NCBI GenBank assembly: GCA_027922465.2
Contig: BQMF02000277.1
Coordinates: forward strand, 186,001-250,000
DNA: 64,000 nt
Reading direction: 5' to 3'
DNA from: Turritopsis dohrnii
Lineage: Eukaryota; Cnidaria; Hydrozoa; Anthoathecata; Oceaniidae
Shown: one piece after another, positions 10,685-23,318 of the stretch
Position numbering within the stretch: the first letter of the stretch is position 1
Layout of the letters: each line of letters opens with the position of its first letter
Notes under the pieces: model-generated
Database searches by the model: none
Told to the model about the DNA's origin: nothing
What the model saw: only the letters and a program-made list of their open reading frames with translations
Translations under genes and position numbers: made by a program

Positions 10685-12289
10685 ATGATTTTGGTCAGTA
10701 TCATAAATGGGAAATTTATGCTCTTAATAATTTGTCTGTTGGTTTTACTATTTCAGGTGTAAAAGGCATTATCAAGAGTAATTGATATCAATTTGTGAAT
10801 TGAGACAAATCACTATAGTTGTGAATATCTGGTATACTTGAAATTGGAACTGCTGAACCAAGACAGGAGTAACAAATATGACGTGTTGGGCATTTCCAGC
10901 ATATGTGGTTAGAGACTAATACTATCTGGAAACATTGATTCAAAATATCGATTATCATTCATTTGAAAGGAACATGTGACCGATTCAAGAATGTTTTATG
11001 TAAATAGAATTTTGTTGATTGACAATTAAAGTTGCAACATAAAACTGGATGTTGTTCATTATAATCTGGGTTAAGTTACCTGAACATTTTGGCAAAGTTT
11101 AGAAGATGCCTGTTATGTATTTCTTGTTGGTTTTACTTTCTAATGCTTCTTTATGCTTTTGAAAAATCTATATATTTTTTTAGAATAGATCATTTTTATT
11201 CATGTTCTTTTTGCCACTATGAGTGTCAGAAATTTTTTGAATCTGTACTTATGTATAAAAGAACTGGAAATGATTGCTTCATAAAGCATTTTGTTTTCCT
11301 TCTCTTTTCTATCTCCGTCCCACATTCACAAAATCAAATCCTTGAATACACGTTATCAGACTATCAAACACGACCTTGATTTTTTATATTGTAACATAAC
11401 TTGATATATTAAGTTTTTCAAAACTGAAAATTGCCAATTTCTGATAATTTTCATCAAATTACCACATCAAAACGAGGAAAGGGAGCACAATATACCAAAC
11501 TACATTTGAAGTCTTTGAATCGCAATATAACTAAAATGTACATTATATTGATAGGATACATTGCATTAGTTTCAAGAAAACTAACAAAAATTACAAATAT
11601 TCTTTCAGTTATGGATGCGTATTCATGCATTCAACTCGCTCCGTCGGAATTTGTTGAATGAATATCCGGCTTTCATTCACGCATTCCATATTTTCGCTGG
11701 CGAACGGGTGATAACTGACATTTTGTTTGCCCCACTTGCAATATGGCGTCGCGATCTCCGAAATGGCGTATACTACATACATACATGAGATTATGAAGTT
11801 TCGGCCATATTGCTTTCTCCGAATTCCATTCTTTCAACGCAATCATTGTTTCAACGGTACCGAAACTACGAATAATACAATTAAGAATAATATGATGAGC
11901 GGATATAACATGCCCACCTCGTTTATTTTCCTTTCCTTCAAGTAGTTGTATATTAAGGTAGGATGAAATGTATCAGTACATATGTTCGTGTTTATGCCAT
12001 CACCTGCACAATAAAAATCTTTCCACTTCCGGACCTCTGTCCCACCCATTTTCAAGACTTAATTTCAAATTCAAGACTTACTTTCGGCGGGCGTAGGTGT
12101 TTTAACTTTGAACCTACGTCGTACGGCGTTTACCTTCACCAAATTGATAAAATGAAATTTCTATTAGGCATTCCGACTTACGTTAACAAAACTTGTATGT
12201 TTTTATAGGTATTGAATATCCTCTGGTACACGCCACGAAACATTGGAACAGCGAATAATAGGATGTACAAGTCAGAATTAGTTTCAACA
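10685..12289. other. Intergenic, no gene seen
   Basis: AT-rich. The only structure noticed is the segment at about 11,722-11,775, an inverted match to 1,567-1,617, and a small hairpin around 11,621-11,662 (ATTCATGCATTCAAC / GTTGAATGAAT). The open frames at 11,089-11,379 and 11,431-11,661 show no recognisable domain. Confidence 0.5.
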
Positions 12290-12833
12290 GGTCTCTTGCC
12301 TTTTCGATATACGGATAGCTTCTTCGCCGCGATCCGTATACAGTGGAACCTCTAATAGTCACTATGGGGGACCCAGCTTAGTGGTCGTTGCATTAGAGGT
12401 GACGGATGTATGGAGGTTTTATATAAATATACTTTTTTTATCAAAAAGGCTGGTCGGGAGAGGCATAAAGAATTGATCAGTCGTAGTCTGACAATATTCA
12501 AAGCACTTACTAAGTGCTTCACAAAAGTTGTTCAAATCATCTACAACAGATAAGGCTGCTTGACTTGACTTTATATTATTGACTTTAAATATCATTGTAA
12601 ACAACAATTCTTTTTTATTTTTCCTTTCATTGCTTGAAGATTTCTTTGGCCGTTTTAATAGAGGTAAAATTAATTGGAACAATAGAAAGTGACCGATGTA
12701 TGGAGGTTTTTTATAAGAGTTTGACAATAAATTCGGCAGGGACTTCCTTTTCTGGTCGCTTATCAGGAGGTGACAGACATATGGAGGTAACAATTAATAG
12801 AGGTTCCACTGTATCGAAAAGGCAAGAGACCCT
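12290..12833. repeat. Palindromic flanks around a pogo-like relic
   Basis: GGTCTCTTGCCTTTTCGATA at about 12,290-12,309 is repeated as its reverse complement at about 12,813-12,833, just outside the inner element's TA target site. A second hairpin, TATACGGAT...ATCCGTATA, lies at 12,308-12,340. The inner element seems to have landed inside an older inverted repeat. Confidence 0.6.
12341..12811 (-). mobile_element. pogo/Tigger-like element relic
   Basis: Ends are CAGTGGAACCTCTAATAG and its near reverse complement ...AATAGAGGTTCCACTG, flanked by TA on both sides (12,339-12,340 and 12,812-12,813), as in the pogo/Tigger group of Tc1-mariner elements. The block GTATGGAGGTTTT(A/T)TA appears twice inside (about 12,410 and 12,697). 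On the minus strand a 124-residue frame (12,419-12,793) includes SQAALSVVDDLNNFCEAL, which resembles the far C-terminal region of Tigger transposases. The DDE core is gone, so it is an internally deleted copy. Confidence 0.7.
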
Positions 12834-13814
12834 GGGTTCGAGGTTGTTTCAACAGGGACTAGCTTTTTTTACATTGACGGGGAATAGGCTGTCAGTGGGG
12901 GAACTCTCGTTTGTACGTACCCAAGGCTTGCAAATAATCTTTTTAACGTTTGGTAAACTGTACATTGGAAGATATTTTTTCTCTGGATGATGCTTTAACT
13001 CCAACCCTATTATTACATCATGGTTGGTAACTCTGCAGGATGGTTAGAATAACACATCTAAAACGACATAATAATTTGAAATAAATTTTGTATTTTCTTC
13101 TATGGAAATACAATATAATCTATTTATTTCAGATGAAAAACTAAGTGAAGCTATGTAATAATTCGTTGCTAAATACAGGAAACGGCTCTTGTTTTCTCGC
13201 GACATATTTCAAATTTATAGACGACACGATGCCGACGTAGCCGTCCGACGAATTCTCCGTCTCCAAAATAAATAGACAGCAACGGATACTTTGTATTAAT
13301 ACAAGGTGGTTCATTCACCTCGACTTTTTCCACGAATACTTTACAATATCAATGGAAAATTTTGAATATTGGCCGACTGAACATATACTCATAAATAACC
13401 TACTCAGAATTTTTTTTTTCAAATTACTTTCGCTGTGACGTCACGAGCGAATCGCATATAAAAAAAAGGAAAGAAAAAAAGAAACACGAAAGACAAAAAG
13501 TACAAGGACCTCACAAAAACACAAAATAAAGGAACCACACTACACGAAATTTTATATTAAGGAATTAAATGCAACTACAAAAAAACAGAATACGAACTGA
13601 AACCGGCGAAAATATCTTACTATTTCATGGAAAAAGAATGACCAGTATATTTCATTAGATAGCTAGGTAGGAAAATCTCAACATTCTGCAGACCAATGCC
13701 CCTAGCCCACTGGAACATCAGCAACGTACGCAGAAGAGAGAAAAACAATCAAAATCTTTATGTAAACATTAGGTTTGGCCATTTGTAAAAATCTCTACAA
13801 TGAACGTTTTAATG
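12834..13814. other. Region downstream of eIF4G
   Basis: No gene recognised. On the minus strand this includes the eIF4G 3' untranslated region next to the stop at 13,815. No clear poly(A) signal was singled out. Confidence 0.4.
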
Positions 13815-16800
13815 TCAAGGGGCAGTGGATGTAGTCTGTGCAATGTCTTCTTCGTTCGATTCTTCTTCTGCTTTTCGTAACCACTGAAGAAACCCTCGCA
13901 CGCAGCTTACAGCGTTCCCTTTACCTTCTGGAAATTCTTTACTATTTTCCCACACGTAAAACGTTTCTTCTGATATAACATTTGTATCATATAACTCTTC
14001 GAAAAGTACTTGCAGCAGTTCTGAAGGAGAGAAAAGCCACAGGGAATGTACACACACAATAAATATTTTCAAGGTAGCAGCTGCAGTAACATAAGTTTCC
14101 CAATAGTAAAAAACAAACTACCAATGATCAGTATCAACGGATAGAGGTTACAAAAAAAAGGACAATCCAAATATTAACTGTTTAAAAATGAATTTGAAAC
14201 GGTGAAAACCATTAAAATTTCGAGTAGAAATAGAGAAATTGCAGTTAAAACTAATTTTTCAAAAACAGACCTCAATCAATGCATTCTCCTTACCTCTTGG
14301 ATGGTTCAACTCTGTAACTAACTCTTGCATACCATACAACGCATGTAACTCAAAGTCTTTATTATTATTCACATAACGTAACAGCAATTTAGAACGATCC
14401 CTCAGGGTATCTTTATTGCATGTGCAATCTTGCAAGAAAAAGAGAGAGCAGATATAACTTATATACAGTCAGTTAACTGTCTGCCAAAAACAAGCCATTA
14501 AAAGCATTTCCCACAACGAGAATATCATTTGAACCTGGAAACAGTTTTACATGAAATAAATGTAAAATTTTGTTATTAGTTTAAATAAGTGTCTTTCGCA
14601 TACATCATCAAGATGGCAGATTGGTCAACTCTGTCCTCATTCGGGTACGATGCTCAAATACTGAATGAAATTAATCTACAAAGGAATACATACCGGTGAG
14701 GAGAGTAGAATTGCATATAGTCTTTGTCAAACTCTTTATAAATTCCGTCGTATTTTGAACCTCGGGAGGCACTTTAGTCTAAAACCCAAAATTGAGAAAT
14801 ATAAGAATAAATCCTATATTTTCCCATGGCATGATGAATATACTTGTCAACATACCTGTATAAGAGACATGACTTGATTGTTGACGTCTTTGTTTTCTTT
14901 TAGTAGACGACGCATCTCATCCTGAACTTGACTGGCATGACTACGCGTTGGAGTCGATAAGGTAAATTCCATTTTCTATTGAACGGGGAAAGATTTTAGA
15001 AAACAAAGTGAAAATGCTGAGCCGATTTACCTTGTTTTTTTAAAAAAAAACCTTCATACTTTATCTTTGAGGAATTGCTGGACTTCGTTTGCATCCCCAA
15101 GCAGCATTTCCCACTTCAAGGATGATTCAGACCATAAGGTCGATACAGAATCTTCAGTCTGAAAAAACGTTAAAGAATATGTTTGCATATTAAGTGGGAT
15201 AACAGAAGCACAACAAATTGCCTTCTTGTCCGCGAAATTTAGTTAATCAGACAAATGATGTTTGTTTTAAAAATAATCCTTTTGCCAGGTTAAAAGCCAT
15301 TCCTAGATAACCCTTTCTTTTGTATGTTTGAGGCCACAAATAAGTATTGGTGACCATTAACCTCTTTCAGAATTCAGAGGTGGGGTTTCCAAATAAACTT
15401 CTTACCCCTGCAATTTGTACAGCAACAGATAGAGCCTGAGCCATTACAATGCCAGCTTTATTCAGCTGAACTAAAGGCTCCAGAGAATCTTTCAATCTGT
15501 TCAGTGGCAACGTGCCATCATAAACAACAGGTCCAATGATTTCACCCAAGTATGTGTAAATCAATGGTACGTCACATGCTAAATCCTGTGCCAACTGCAC
15601 GACAAAGTTAAAACTAAATAATAAATTTCATAGACAGTAAAGAATAAACTTCGTTCTCCTCTCTACATTAATAGATACAATCAACAAACAATATGATACC
15701 AACCCTTGACACATGTGATCGATGCTAAGCGTCTGCTTTTTAATCATTTCATTGAACAGTTCACCAACTAAACGACGTTGATCCGGTTTCTTTTCAAGGA
15801 CAAGCGATGTTGCCTCTTCAACAAACTGTGGATGTAAATGGGAAGCATTCAACTCCTTTATACATAAGTCCGCCTCCTATAACATAACAAAATAAAGCAA
15901 GGAGTTTGTTAAGCTTATACATGTCACCTTGTTCTTAACAACCAGATTTGCACAGATGAGTTGGCGCTTACTTTCATATCTTTCGTTGAGAAAAACTCCT
16001 CCAGTGTTGATACTGTTGTTTTTCTCATTTTATCTTCGCTTATAGGATTTGGCGATAGAGATTTTTCCACAGGGGTTTGAGCTCCACTTGATGGGGCACT
16101 TGATACATCATCAGAAGGACTAGATCGAGCTGGGGATTGGTTCCTACTTGATCTGCCAGTCATATCTTTAACAGCACGCAATGCAGCATTTCTTTCATCG
16201 CGCCCACGTCCACCTGTTGGTGTGCCTTTACGGAAGGGTGTACCACGTCTATAACGTAAAATTCAATAGGATGTCAGCGAAATTCTATTTGACCCTAGGT
16301 ATTTAGTATACTTTTAAACTTAAATGTACTCTGTGAGTGTTGACTTGTTGAGAATTCTCTACAAGGAATTACGGGCAATAATGCAGTCTGTCTAATGCTA
16401 CCGATACAAAGAAAAAAGAAAAATTGATAATGAAGGAATGTCCCATCCCAGTCTGATTTTTTCAATATGTCAACACAACAGTCAACAGTCAGTGTTTTTT
16501 ATCATGCTCCACTAACCAGTGTCAAACTGAACGAGCATATTGAATGACAACAATACAGATATTTACCATACCCTCGCTTATTGTCAAGAGATGCTGGAGT
16601 AACATTAGATTCAGCTAAAATGTCAAATCGATTTGTTGGACGGTCCAGATCACTCGTTGGCGTATTAGAGCCGGAACCAGAACGACTACCACCACCGCTG
16701 GCACCACGTGACCATGCTCCTGGACGTCCTCCAGGACCCAAAGATATTTCAGATGAATCTGTTTTCTGGGTAAAAATGAATATAAATTGAAGATAGAAAA

Positions 16801-19800
16801 TGTTAAAAGAAACAGAAAGTGTAAAAAAAATTAACCTTTTCTACCTTTTGAAGTTTAAACTTGCTAGCATCTACAGGAGTCTGAGTCTGTCTGTTTCCCT
16901 TAGATGATACATTGGTCCAGCCATCAGCAGTTGGGGGTGCATTAGTACGTACAACAGGGCTATCTCTACCACCTATACAAATAAAAAATCAATGGAAACT
17001 AGCAATGATAAAACTCCTCATTTTTTAATGGACCCCTCAAATTTACTGAGTCCAAAAGCTGCTAGTAGTAGAGAATCTGTTTTAATGATAACAACTCAGA
17101 GATAAGACACTAACCTCTTCCTCGAACACTTTGTCTTTGCAACTTTTCTTGTTGACGGGCTATTTCCTCTTGCTTCTCCTTTTGTTGAGCTTCCCTGTGA
17201 ATTTGATCAATAGTTTTCGGGTTGCCATCATCTCTTCTTGGGACCCAATTACTTTTACGCAAGTCAATAACATCTCTTAATGCAAATCTGATACGTGAAG
17301 AAATCTTCTTTTTTTCTATGATTTTGTTTATTTGAACAAAATATTGATCCATCCTTGGCTAAACATAGAAAAATTGTATTTTTAATGCTGAATTACAACA
17401 TCACATCCCACACATAGGAGTTATGCTTTGATAATGTAAGTAACTTACTTTAGCCTTCTGGTGATCAAGGTCTTTGCCTATAGTAGATAGTAATTTACAT
17501 AAACATTCTAATTGGTCCTCTAATGATTCTTGTTTCTCTGAACGCAGCAGTTTGAAGATACAATCATGCATGATATTCTCTGATATCATCTAAACAAATT
17601 GAAAAATGTTACAAAAATCTTTGGATATCAAAGTTTGGTGTCAAAAATGGATTTTCTTTTTTAACAACAACCTTTAATTTAAATAATTCTCCTATAAAAC
17701 GTATATTTCCAAGCATTCTCCGTCGATTCATCATTTCTCGATAATTTAATTCTTCCATCCATGCTTTTTTTTCTTCCTCCTGTAGAATAGCGAGATTGAG
17801 TAATAATTACAACTACACCAACACACAACACAAAAAAATACAAATAGAGAAAGGTGCAACAATAATATCAGTGTGTAATTCAGAAATTAACATCACTAGC
17901 TGTTATTGAAAGAGTGTTTCAATTGTTCTATTGAAATGCTCCACCAAATCAAAAAATCACTGATGTAAATCGGAAACAAAATGCAAAATACATAAAGCAG
18001 CATTCATCAGAAGACTTCTTACCGTCTCAAAACTCTTCTGTCTGTCTTCCTCCAATAATTTTTCATCGGAACTTTCTTTTTCGAATTCCTTTTGACATTT
18101 ATTCAATAGTATTTCTCGGAATGTGACAGTGGGCTGGGCAGGTTTATCATCTTTTGTTGGGTTTTTAGACTAAACAAATCGAATATTTGTCACGTCAATA
18201 CATTTAGTCATTAATAAGTAATGGAACAATACAATAACAACAACATAATAAAACTCAACACATACCTGATCTGTTAAGACTCGACACATGTTAGCATATG
18301 CAACACTGTAAAGAGGCTGCCTAACAGCCGTTTCAAATATCAAATCAATGACAGCTTCAAGTTTGTTTGAGCTATCTATTTTCAAATCCAACATTTGATC
18401 AACTAGAGTCTTAAATTTCTGTGTAGTTAACTTGATCAAGATGCTTCGCACCTTCCTTTCTAGTTCCTGAATAAAGAAAGTCAATGTTCCTTATTTCATC
18501 ATTGCAATATTGAATGATCTTTAACCTTGCTTTTTTGGCCAATTGGTTATTAAAACAGAAAATAAAAAACTCACATCCATGAGTCTCTGATCTTCAGTGA
18601 GTTCCTTTGCTTTTTCTGATGGCCTCACCCAAGCATTTTCAGATTTCTTTAACACAATCTTCTCAAAAGTTGGAAGTACTTTGGTTGGGCAAACATTTCC
18701 AGACTTACGTGATTTTCCACCGCCAGATGAACGACCACCACTGACTTGTCGCACAAAGTTTGGCATAAAATCATTAGAGGCAGATACTCTGTAAGAAAGT
18801 AAATCTTATGTAAATTTTAAGAACATTTTCACAAAAAAGAAACTAACAAGTTTGTAGTACAGAAACTAACCTTTGGCATGGTACTAGCGCACGACTTCCT
18901 AGGTTCTAAGTAAAGAAAGTTACTGCTCCTTATTTCAACATTAAAATGTAATTTTAATTAATTAATTGACCTTTTACCCAAACTTCCAGAATATATGTCA
19001 TTATTCAACTCACTTTCAAAATTCAAATCAGAACATTCAAAAGGTGATAAGTGATAAGTGTTTTTTTAAGCTTTTCTACATTTCAAACAAAACATACCTG
19101 AATTTTTGCTTTTTCTTCAAATTTTAAGCAACAAAGATAAGTGTTCTTATAAAAAAACTTAAATTATATTTCAAACAACACATACCTGAGCAGCAAAAGT
19201 TGTTTGAATTTTTGCTTTTTCTTCATCTTGTGCAGGCAAAGGAGATATTTTATATTTCAACAACAAAAGCAACAAAAACTTAAATTATATTTCAAATATA
19301 ACATACCTGAGCAGCAAAAGTTGCTTGAATTTTTGGTTTTTCTTCATCTTGTGCGGGCAAAGGAGATGCACTTGATGAGGTGGAATAACCACTAGTAGTT
19401 GTTGGTTGTTTTTTCTTCAGAATTTCGTTAGTGAGATCTTTTCCTGAAATAGGATCCTTCAATGTTATAGTACACCCAGTCCTCTTTTTCTGCATAGACT
19501 CATGCATTGGTGTGTGTTGGATAATAGGCTGTGTCATTTGTCCAGCTGGACTCTGTTGCACTTGATGATTATAAATTACATTACGTGGAGTGGCTATATG
19601 AGGTGATGAACTTGTTGGTATTGCGTGTTGTTGTGCCAACATTATGTTGTTATTATATTGACCTAAAATACAAATTAAATAAGTCCAGATAATCGTTACG
19701 TCATCTTTTTTTTTATAAGCATGGGGTATATTTGGATCCAGCCTCATTATGCTGAAGCAAAATTGCGATTTCAGCCTGATATAATGCTTATGATATGCTT

Positions 19801-21239
19801 ATCGTAGAAGTTGTTACTGTTTGCAGAAAATTATTGATAACGCATTAGATGGACTTTGAAGCATGATGAAGTGTGTACTCCATCATTTTCGATTTTCTTG
19901 CTTAGTTTGATGTACAGATGAGTATTGGAAGTACTCCTTAGACTTTTCTTAGCTTAGGTTCTGAAACACCTCTATGGAATATGCAGTCTATTTAGCTGTT
20001 CTTTGTAAAATCATCCAAGTGTTTTATATCAAGGTAATTGAACCAATAATGTATAATTTTGTTGACGATAAAAGCGACATGTTAAAAACCTGTTCAATTA
20101 CCTTGATACAAAATATTGCCATAATGTTTTTACCAAATAAATTATTCAAGCAAAAGTGTTTTGTTGTTTATTTCAAGCCTCTTCTTATTTCCGTGCCCCT
20201 GAAACCATCTTGTCCAAAAAGTTGTAAAGGCGGATGTTCAATTTTGTAGGTTTCTAAAAAAATCCCAAAAGGTTTGTGCGCAGCCTCAGAATGCTTATAA
20301 AGTCTATGCTTATAAAAAAGAGTGTACTGGAAACAGTCTTTAAAGATTAATGTCAGTAATATCTCATTGGAGAGGTTGAAGTTATATCCACAACTGTTTT
20401 GATGCATTGGAACACTTTTATACATCAAACAAAAAGATGTGTAAGAAGAAAAAAGCATTTAGTTGAAAGTTACAGTGTGACTCAATAGAAATTCCCTCTG
20501 AAGTTGAATAGCTTAGATTTTCTTATTAGCCTCGCGCAATTCCACTCAGACAATAATGGTTGATCAGAATTTACCTTGCTGCATTACATAATGTATAGGA
20601 TGATAGGGAGCTCGTGGGTACCCAGGTTGTATCTGATGATACTGAAAAGATTGTCCTCCATTCTGCATATTATAATGTGGATGAACTTGATAAGCCTGTG
20701 AATGAAATCCAGACACAACTTCATTTCTTTGCTGAAACATTTAAAAAAAGACATTTCTAAGACCAGTATCAAACAGCATTGGGAACAAATGTAATATTTC
20801 ACAAGTCATAACAAACAACGTCTGCAATATTTGTTATATCTGCTATATTCAAAACAATATTATTTATAAGCCCCACAATAACTTGGAAACAAACTCTAAC
20901 CTGTGGATAACTAGAACCAGCCGAAACTAAAGAAACATGCCCCATTCGTCCAACATGATTAATTGGGCCACGTATAGTTGGTTGGGCATTGTTTACATAT
21001 TGCATTTGTTGCTTCATCATTGGTTGGTTAGGTGGCAACTGCTGCTGGTAAAGTATCTACATTAATAGGATGGATACAATGAAAAATCTTAAAACTTGGA
21101 AGGAATGAATAAATTAATTGAATACTTTCACAAGTTAGAAAAATGTGGTTTTTGGTTAAGATCGGTTGTATGATTACAGTTTTAAACTTTCGCAATACCT
21201 GTGGGGGAGGTGGTTGGTTATGGTTTGGATATGTTTGTC
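13815..21239 (-). CDS. Eukaryotic translation initiation factor 4G, 21 exons, 5' end not found
   Basis: eIF4G is the scaffold of the cap-binding complex, bridging eIF4E, eIF4A, eIF3 and poly(A)-binding protein. Exons (minus): 21,239-21,199; 21,044-20,901; 20,731-20,575; 19,662-19,307; 18,905-18,871; 18,788-18,575; 18,466-18,266; 18,169-18,023; 17,779-17,672; 17,589-17,449; 17,358-17,115; 16,972-16,845; 16,765-16,572; 16,248-15,972; 15,876-15,700; 15,594-15,406; 15,158-15,060; 14,975-14,856; 14,778-14,694; 14,428-14,294; 14,020-13,815. All junctions have AG/GT and matching phases, giving about 1,130 codons. The first four exons are Q/P-rich with an [16 protein letters not shown] motif typical of eIF4G. 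MIF4G runs from [14 protein letters not shown] (18,466) to [18 protein letters not shown] (17,200). MA3 lies at 15,876-15,406. W2 ends WLRKAEEES at the stop. The exon before 21,239 must end in phase 1 and was not found. The eIF4E-binding YxxxxL motif is missing. Confidence 0.92.
18871..18905 (-). other. eIF4G 35-bp micro-exon, remnant of the eIF4E-binding exon
   Basis: Encodes [11 protein letters not shown] plus two bases, between acceptor TTACTTAG and donor GTTAGT. It aligns with the end of the exon at 30,418-30,253 (HEPTRALVPGQ), and the intron after it is also homologous to the intron at 30,171-30,252. Upstream of the homology the sequence changes abruptly to AGTAAAGAAAGT...CTCCTTATTTCA, which resembles the intron around 18,470-18,515. 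So the exon's 5' two-thirds appear to have been replaced by intron-like DNA while reading frame was kept on both sides. Confidence 0.75.
19080..19340 (-). repeat. Repeated exon 3' ends after eIF4G exon 4
   Basis: The end of the exon at 19,307 ([14 protein letters not shown] plus GTATGT) recurs at about 19,186-19,239 ([14 protein letters not shown] plus GTATGTG) and, shorter, at about 19,097-19,125 (EEKAKIQ plus GTATGT), with similar intron sequence between. These look like tandem duplications of about 110-120 bp. Only the first copy is needed for the in-frame model. The others would offer extra splice donors and are probably relics or minor alternatives. Confidence 0.65.
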
Positions 21240-21469
21240 CTGAAAATGAATAATCACAAGTTATACATCTACCATATATATAAAAATCTCAAGTTATTCT
21301 TTATACAAAAGAATTTTCTAAAAGAACTCGAACACTTGCTTTTCAGTTTCTTTTAAAGGGATTACCGTATTTCCTCTATTTAGCGCTGCACTTATATATT
21401 TCAAATAAGAAAAGACCGCCGCCCTCTAAAGACGCCGCACCCAAATGCATCACTCATTAGAAAAAAAAT

Positions 21470-21950
21470 TTAAAAAAAAAAAAAGAAAAATTTGTATTTA
21501 AATTCCATTGTTTTTCTATCAGTAAATTCTTCCAATTCTAGTTCAAGATAAGAAAATATTTTCTTTTTGATCAACTGCTCATGCAGTATTTTAGAAAGTT
21601 TTTTGTTCAATGAAAAACATTTGAAAGTAGCTGGAAGAACAAGTCCCAGTTCTCTTTTACTCTTTCCAACAACACTTGCTATCATTGAGTACGAATCGTT
21701 GGCTTGAAGAAATTGATTGATGAGTTTTGACAACTCAATTGGTATGTGCCCAACAAGAATATATTTATCATAATCACGGAAGAGGATTCACAAGTCAGCC
21801 CATTTGAAAACAACAGATTCTGACATTGAGTCACTGTGCTGGAGAAGAATGAACTGTGTATACATTTGTATTCTGAACTGAACAGAGTAACGAACTGAAT
21901 TGGAATGATATGTCCATGCGTCCATGAGTATGGCGTCATAGTTTTTATCT
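21470..21950 (-). pseudogene. Unassigned coding relic
   Basis: On the minus strand, a frame reading VGHIPIELSKLINQFLQAND (about 21,760-21,690) and continuing to KKIFSYLELELEEF resembles domain fragments seen in cnidarian element-associated proteins (VVGH-PRE-S type, HIRAN-like). The upstream part is frame-broken. The assignment is tentative. It lies just inside the left inverted repeat and could be part of the composite element's own cargo. Confidence 0.3.
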
Positions 21951-22098
21951 TGTTTTATTGATATTTCATAGTTTCTCTTTGTGTATTTTTAGATCCAAAC
22001 ATTCTATAAAATTAAGAAACTAAAGAGTATTAATTGAATTAATGACTTTTGTCCATGCTTGGATCGATTTCACTTGACTGGATGAGTATTTTGTATCA

Positions 22099-23269
22099 TT
22101 GAACACCATGACTGTACTTTCCTGCCCAATCCCAAACTGTGGTTTCGCGACTGAAGACGTAGACGGTTTTGGCGCTGCTGCCATATTAAATGCACACGCT
22201 CTCATACACGCAAGAAATGCTGCTCAACCACGTGCTGCACCGCCCATACGTGCTCCCAAGCTTGAGCGTCCGAAGCTCCATATGAACGCCACCACCGAGG
22301 AATTGGAATGCATTCACTCGACGTTGGGAGACCTATCATACCAGTTCTCAAATACCCGATGAAGTTGCATCTGGCCAGCTCTTACAGTGCACAGAGGAAC
22401 AGCTTGGCAACATCGTGCTCAGAACCAAACCAAACTTTACAACACTTACTCTTAATGAAGCACTTACAACATTGAAGAAGTTAGCCGTTATTCCTGTGGC
22501 CCTAGGTGTTGTGAGATCAGAACTGTTGGCCATGCGCCAAGACCCTGACGAACCCTTTCGAACCTTCGCTGCCAGGGTCCAGGGTAGAGCAGAGACATGC
22601 GAATTTAAAACACTATATGGTGGTGCTTGTAATATTTGCGAGACTGTTTATCAAGGAGAAGTGTACTATACTGACGAAGTAATTAGAGACATGCTGCTTA
22701 ATGGTATCGCAGACATTGACATTCGGCGTGATGCTCTTAGTGCTGAAGACATTCAAACAAAACGAGTAACTGATGTGATTGCATTTGTTGAAAATAAAGA
22801 GACAGCACGTAATGCAAATCCAATATCTTCATCGGTAACAGCACTATCAGCTTACCGACGAGGCCATGTTCCAGATGACCATAGACGAAGCACTGACGTA
22901 CGTTGCCGTAATCGTGTACCCTCCCCAAGTGAGGTCGACAAATCAAAGACAGCCAACTGTCCGGATTGCCACAAAGTCTTTAACGTTTTCAAGAAGAAAC
23001 CAAGAGGCTGGAATCGTAAACCCCACACTCGATGCGAATTATGTTGGAAGAAAAACAACCAACACCACCAGACCGGCCAGTCCAATGCCATTAATAGCTT
23101 CAACCCCCTTGGCCAAATCTCAACTATATCTCACACATCCTCAGTGGTTTCCCCAAATGTGGCTGCTTACACATGTTCACAAGCGTCAAAACCCCTTGAA
23201 CATCAAATACGCTGGATTCAAAATGTCGGATTTATCACCTGCGAAACTTTCCCTGGACACTGCAAATAA
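22099..23269 (+). pseudogene. Gypsy gag, frameshifted
   Basis: The first part (22,099-22,362) carries a C2H2-like finger (CPIPNC...HALIH) near the N-terminus. The frame shifts between 22,350 and 22,415, and the second part (22,415-23,269) continues gag, ending with a Cys-rich segment (CPDCHKVF ... RCELCWKK). The lack of one continuous frame marks the element as dead. It is followed directly by pol in the same orientation. Confidence 0.75.
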
Positions 23270-23318
23270 GTCACTGATTTAGTTAGATGGGGTTTTTTGT
23301 GCAAAGAAGACAGGTGCA

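Noticed and set aside
11089..11379. Hydrophobic 96-codon frame
   Set aside because: Composition follows local T-richness; no homology or gene structure.
12820..12850. tRNA-like GGGTTCGAGG
   Set aside because: No cloverleaf or A box at the right distance; probably chance within the palindrome flank.
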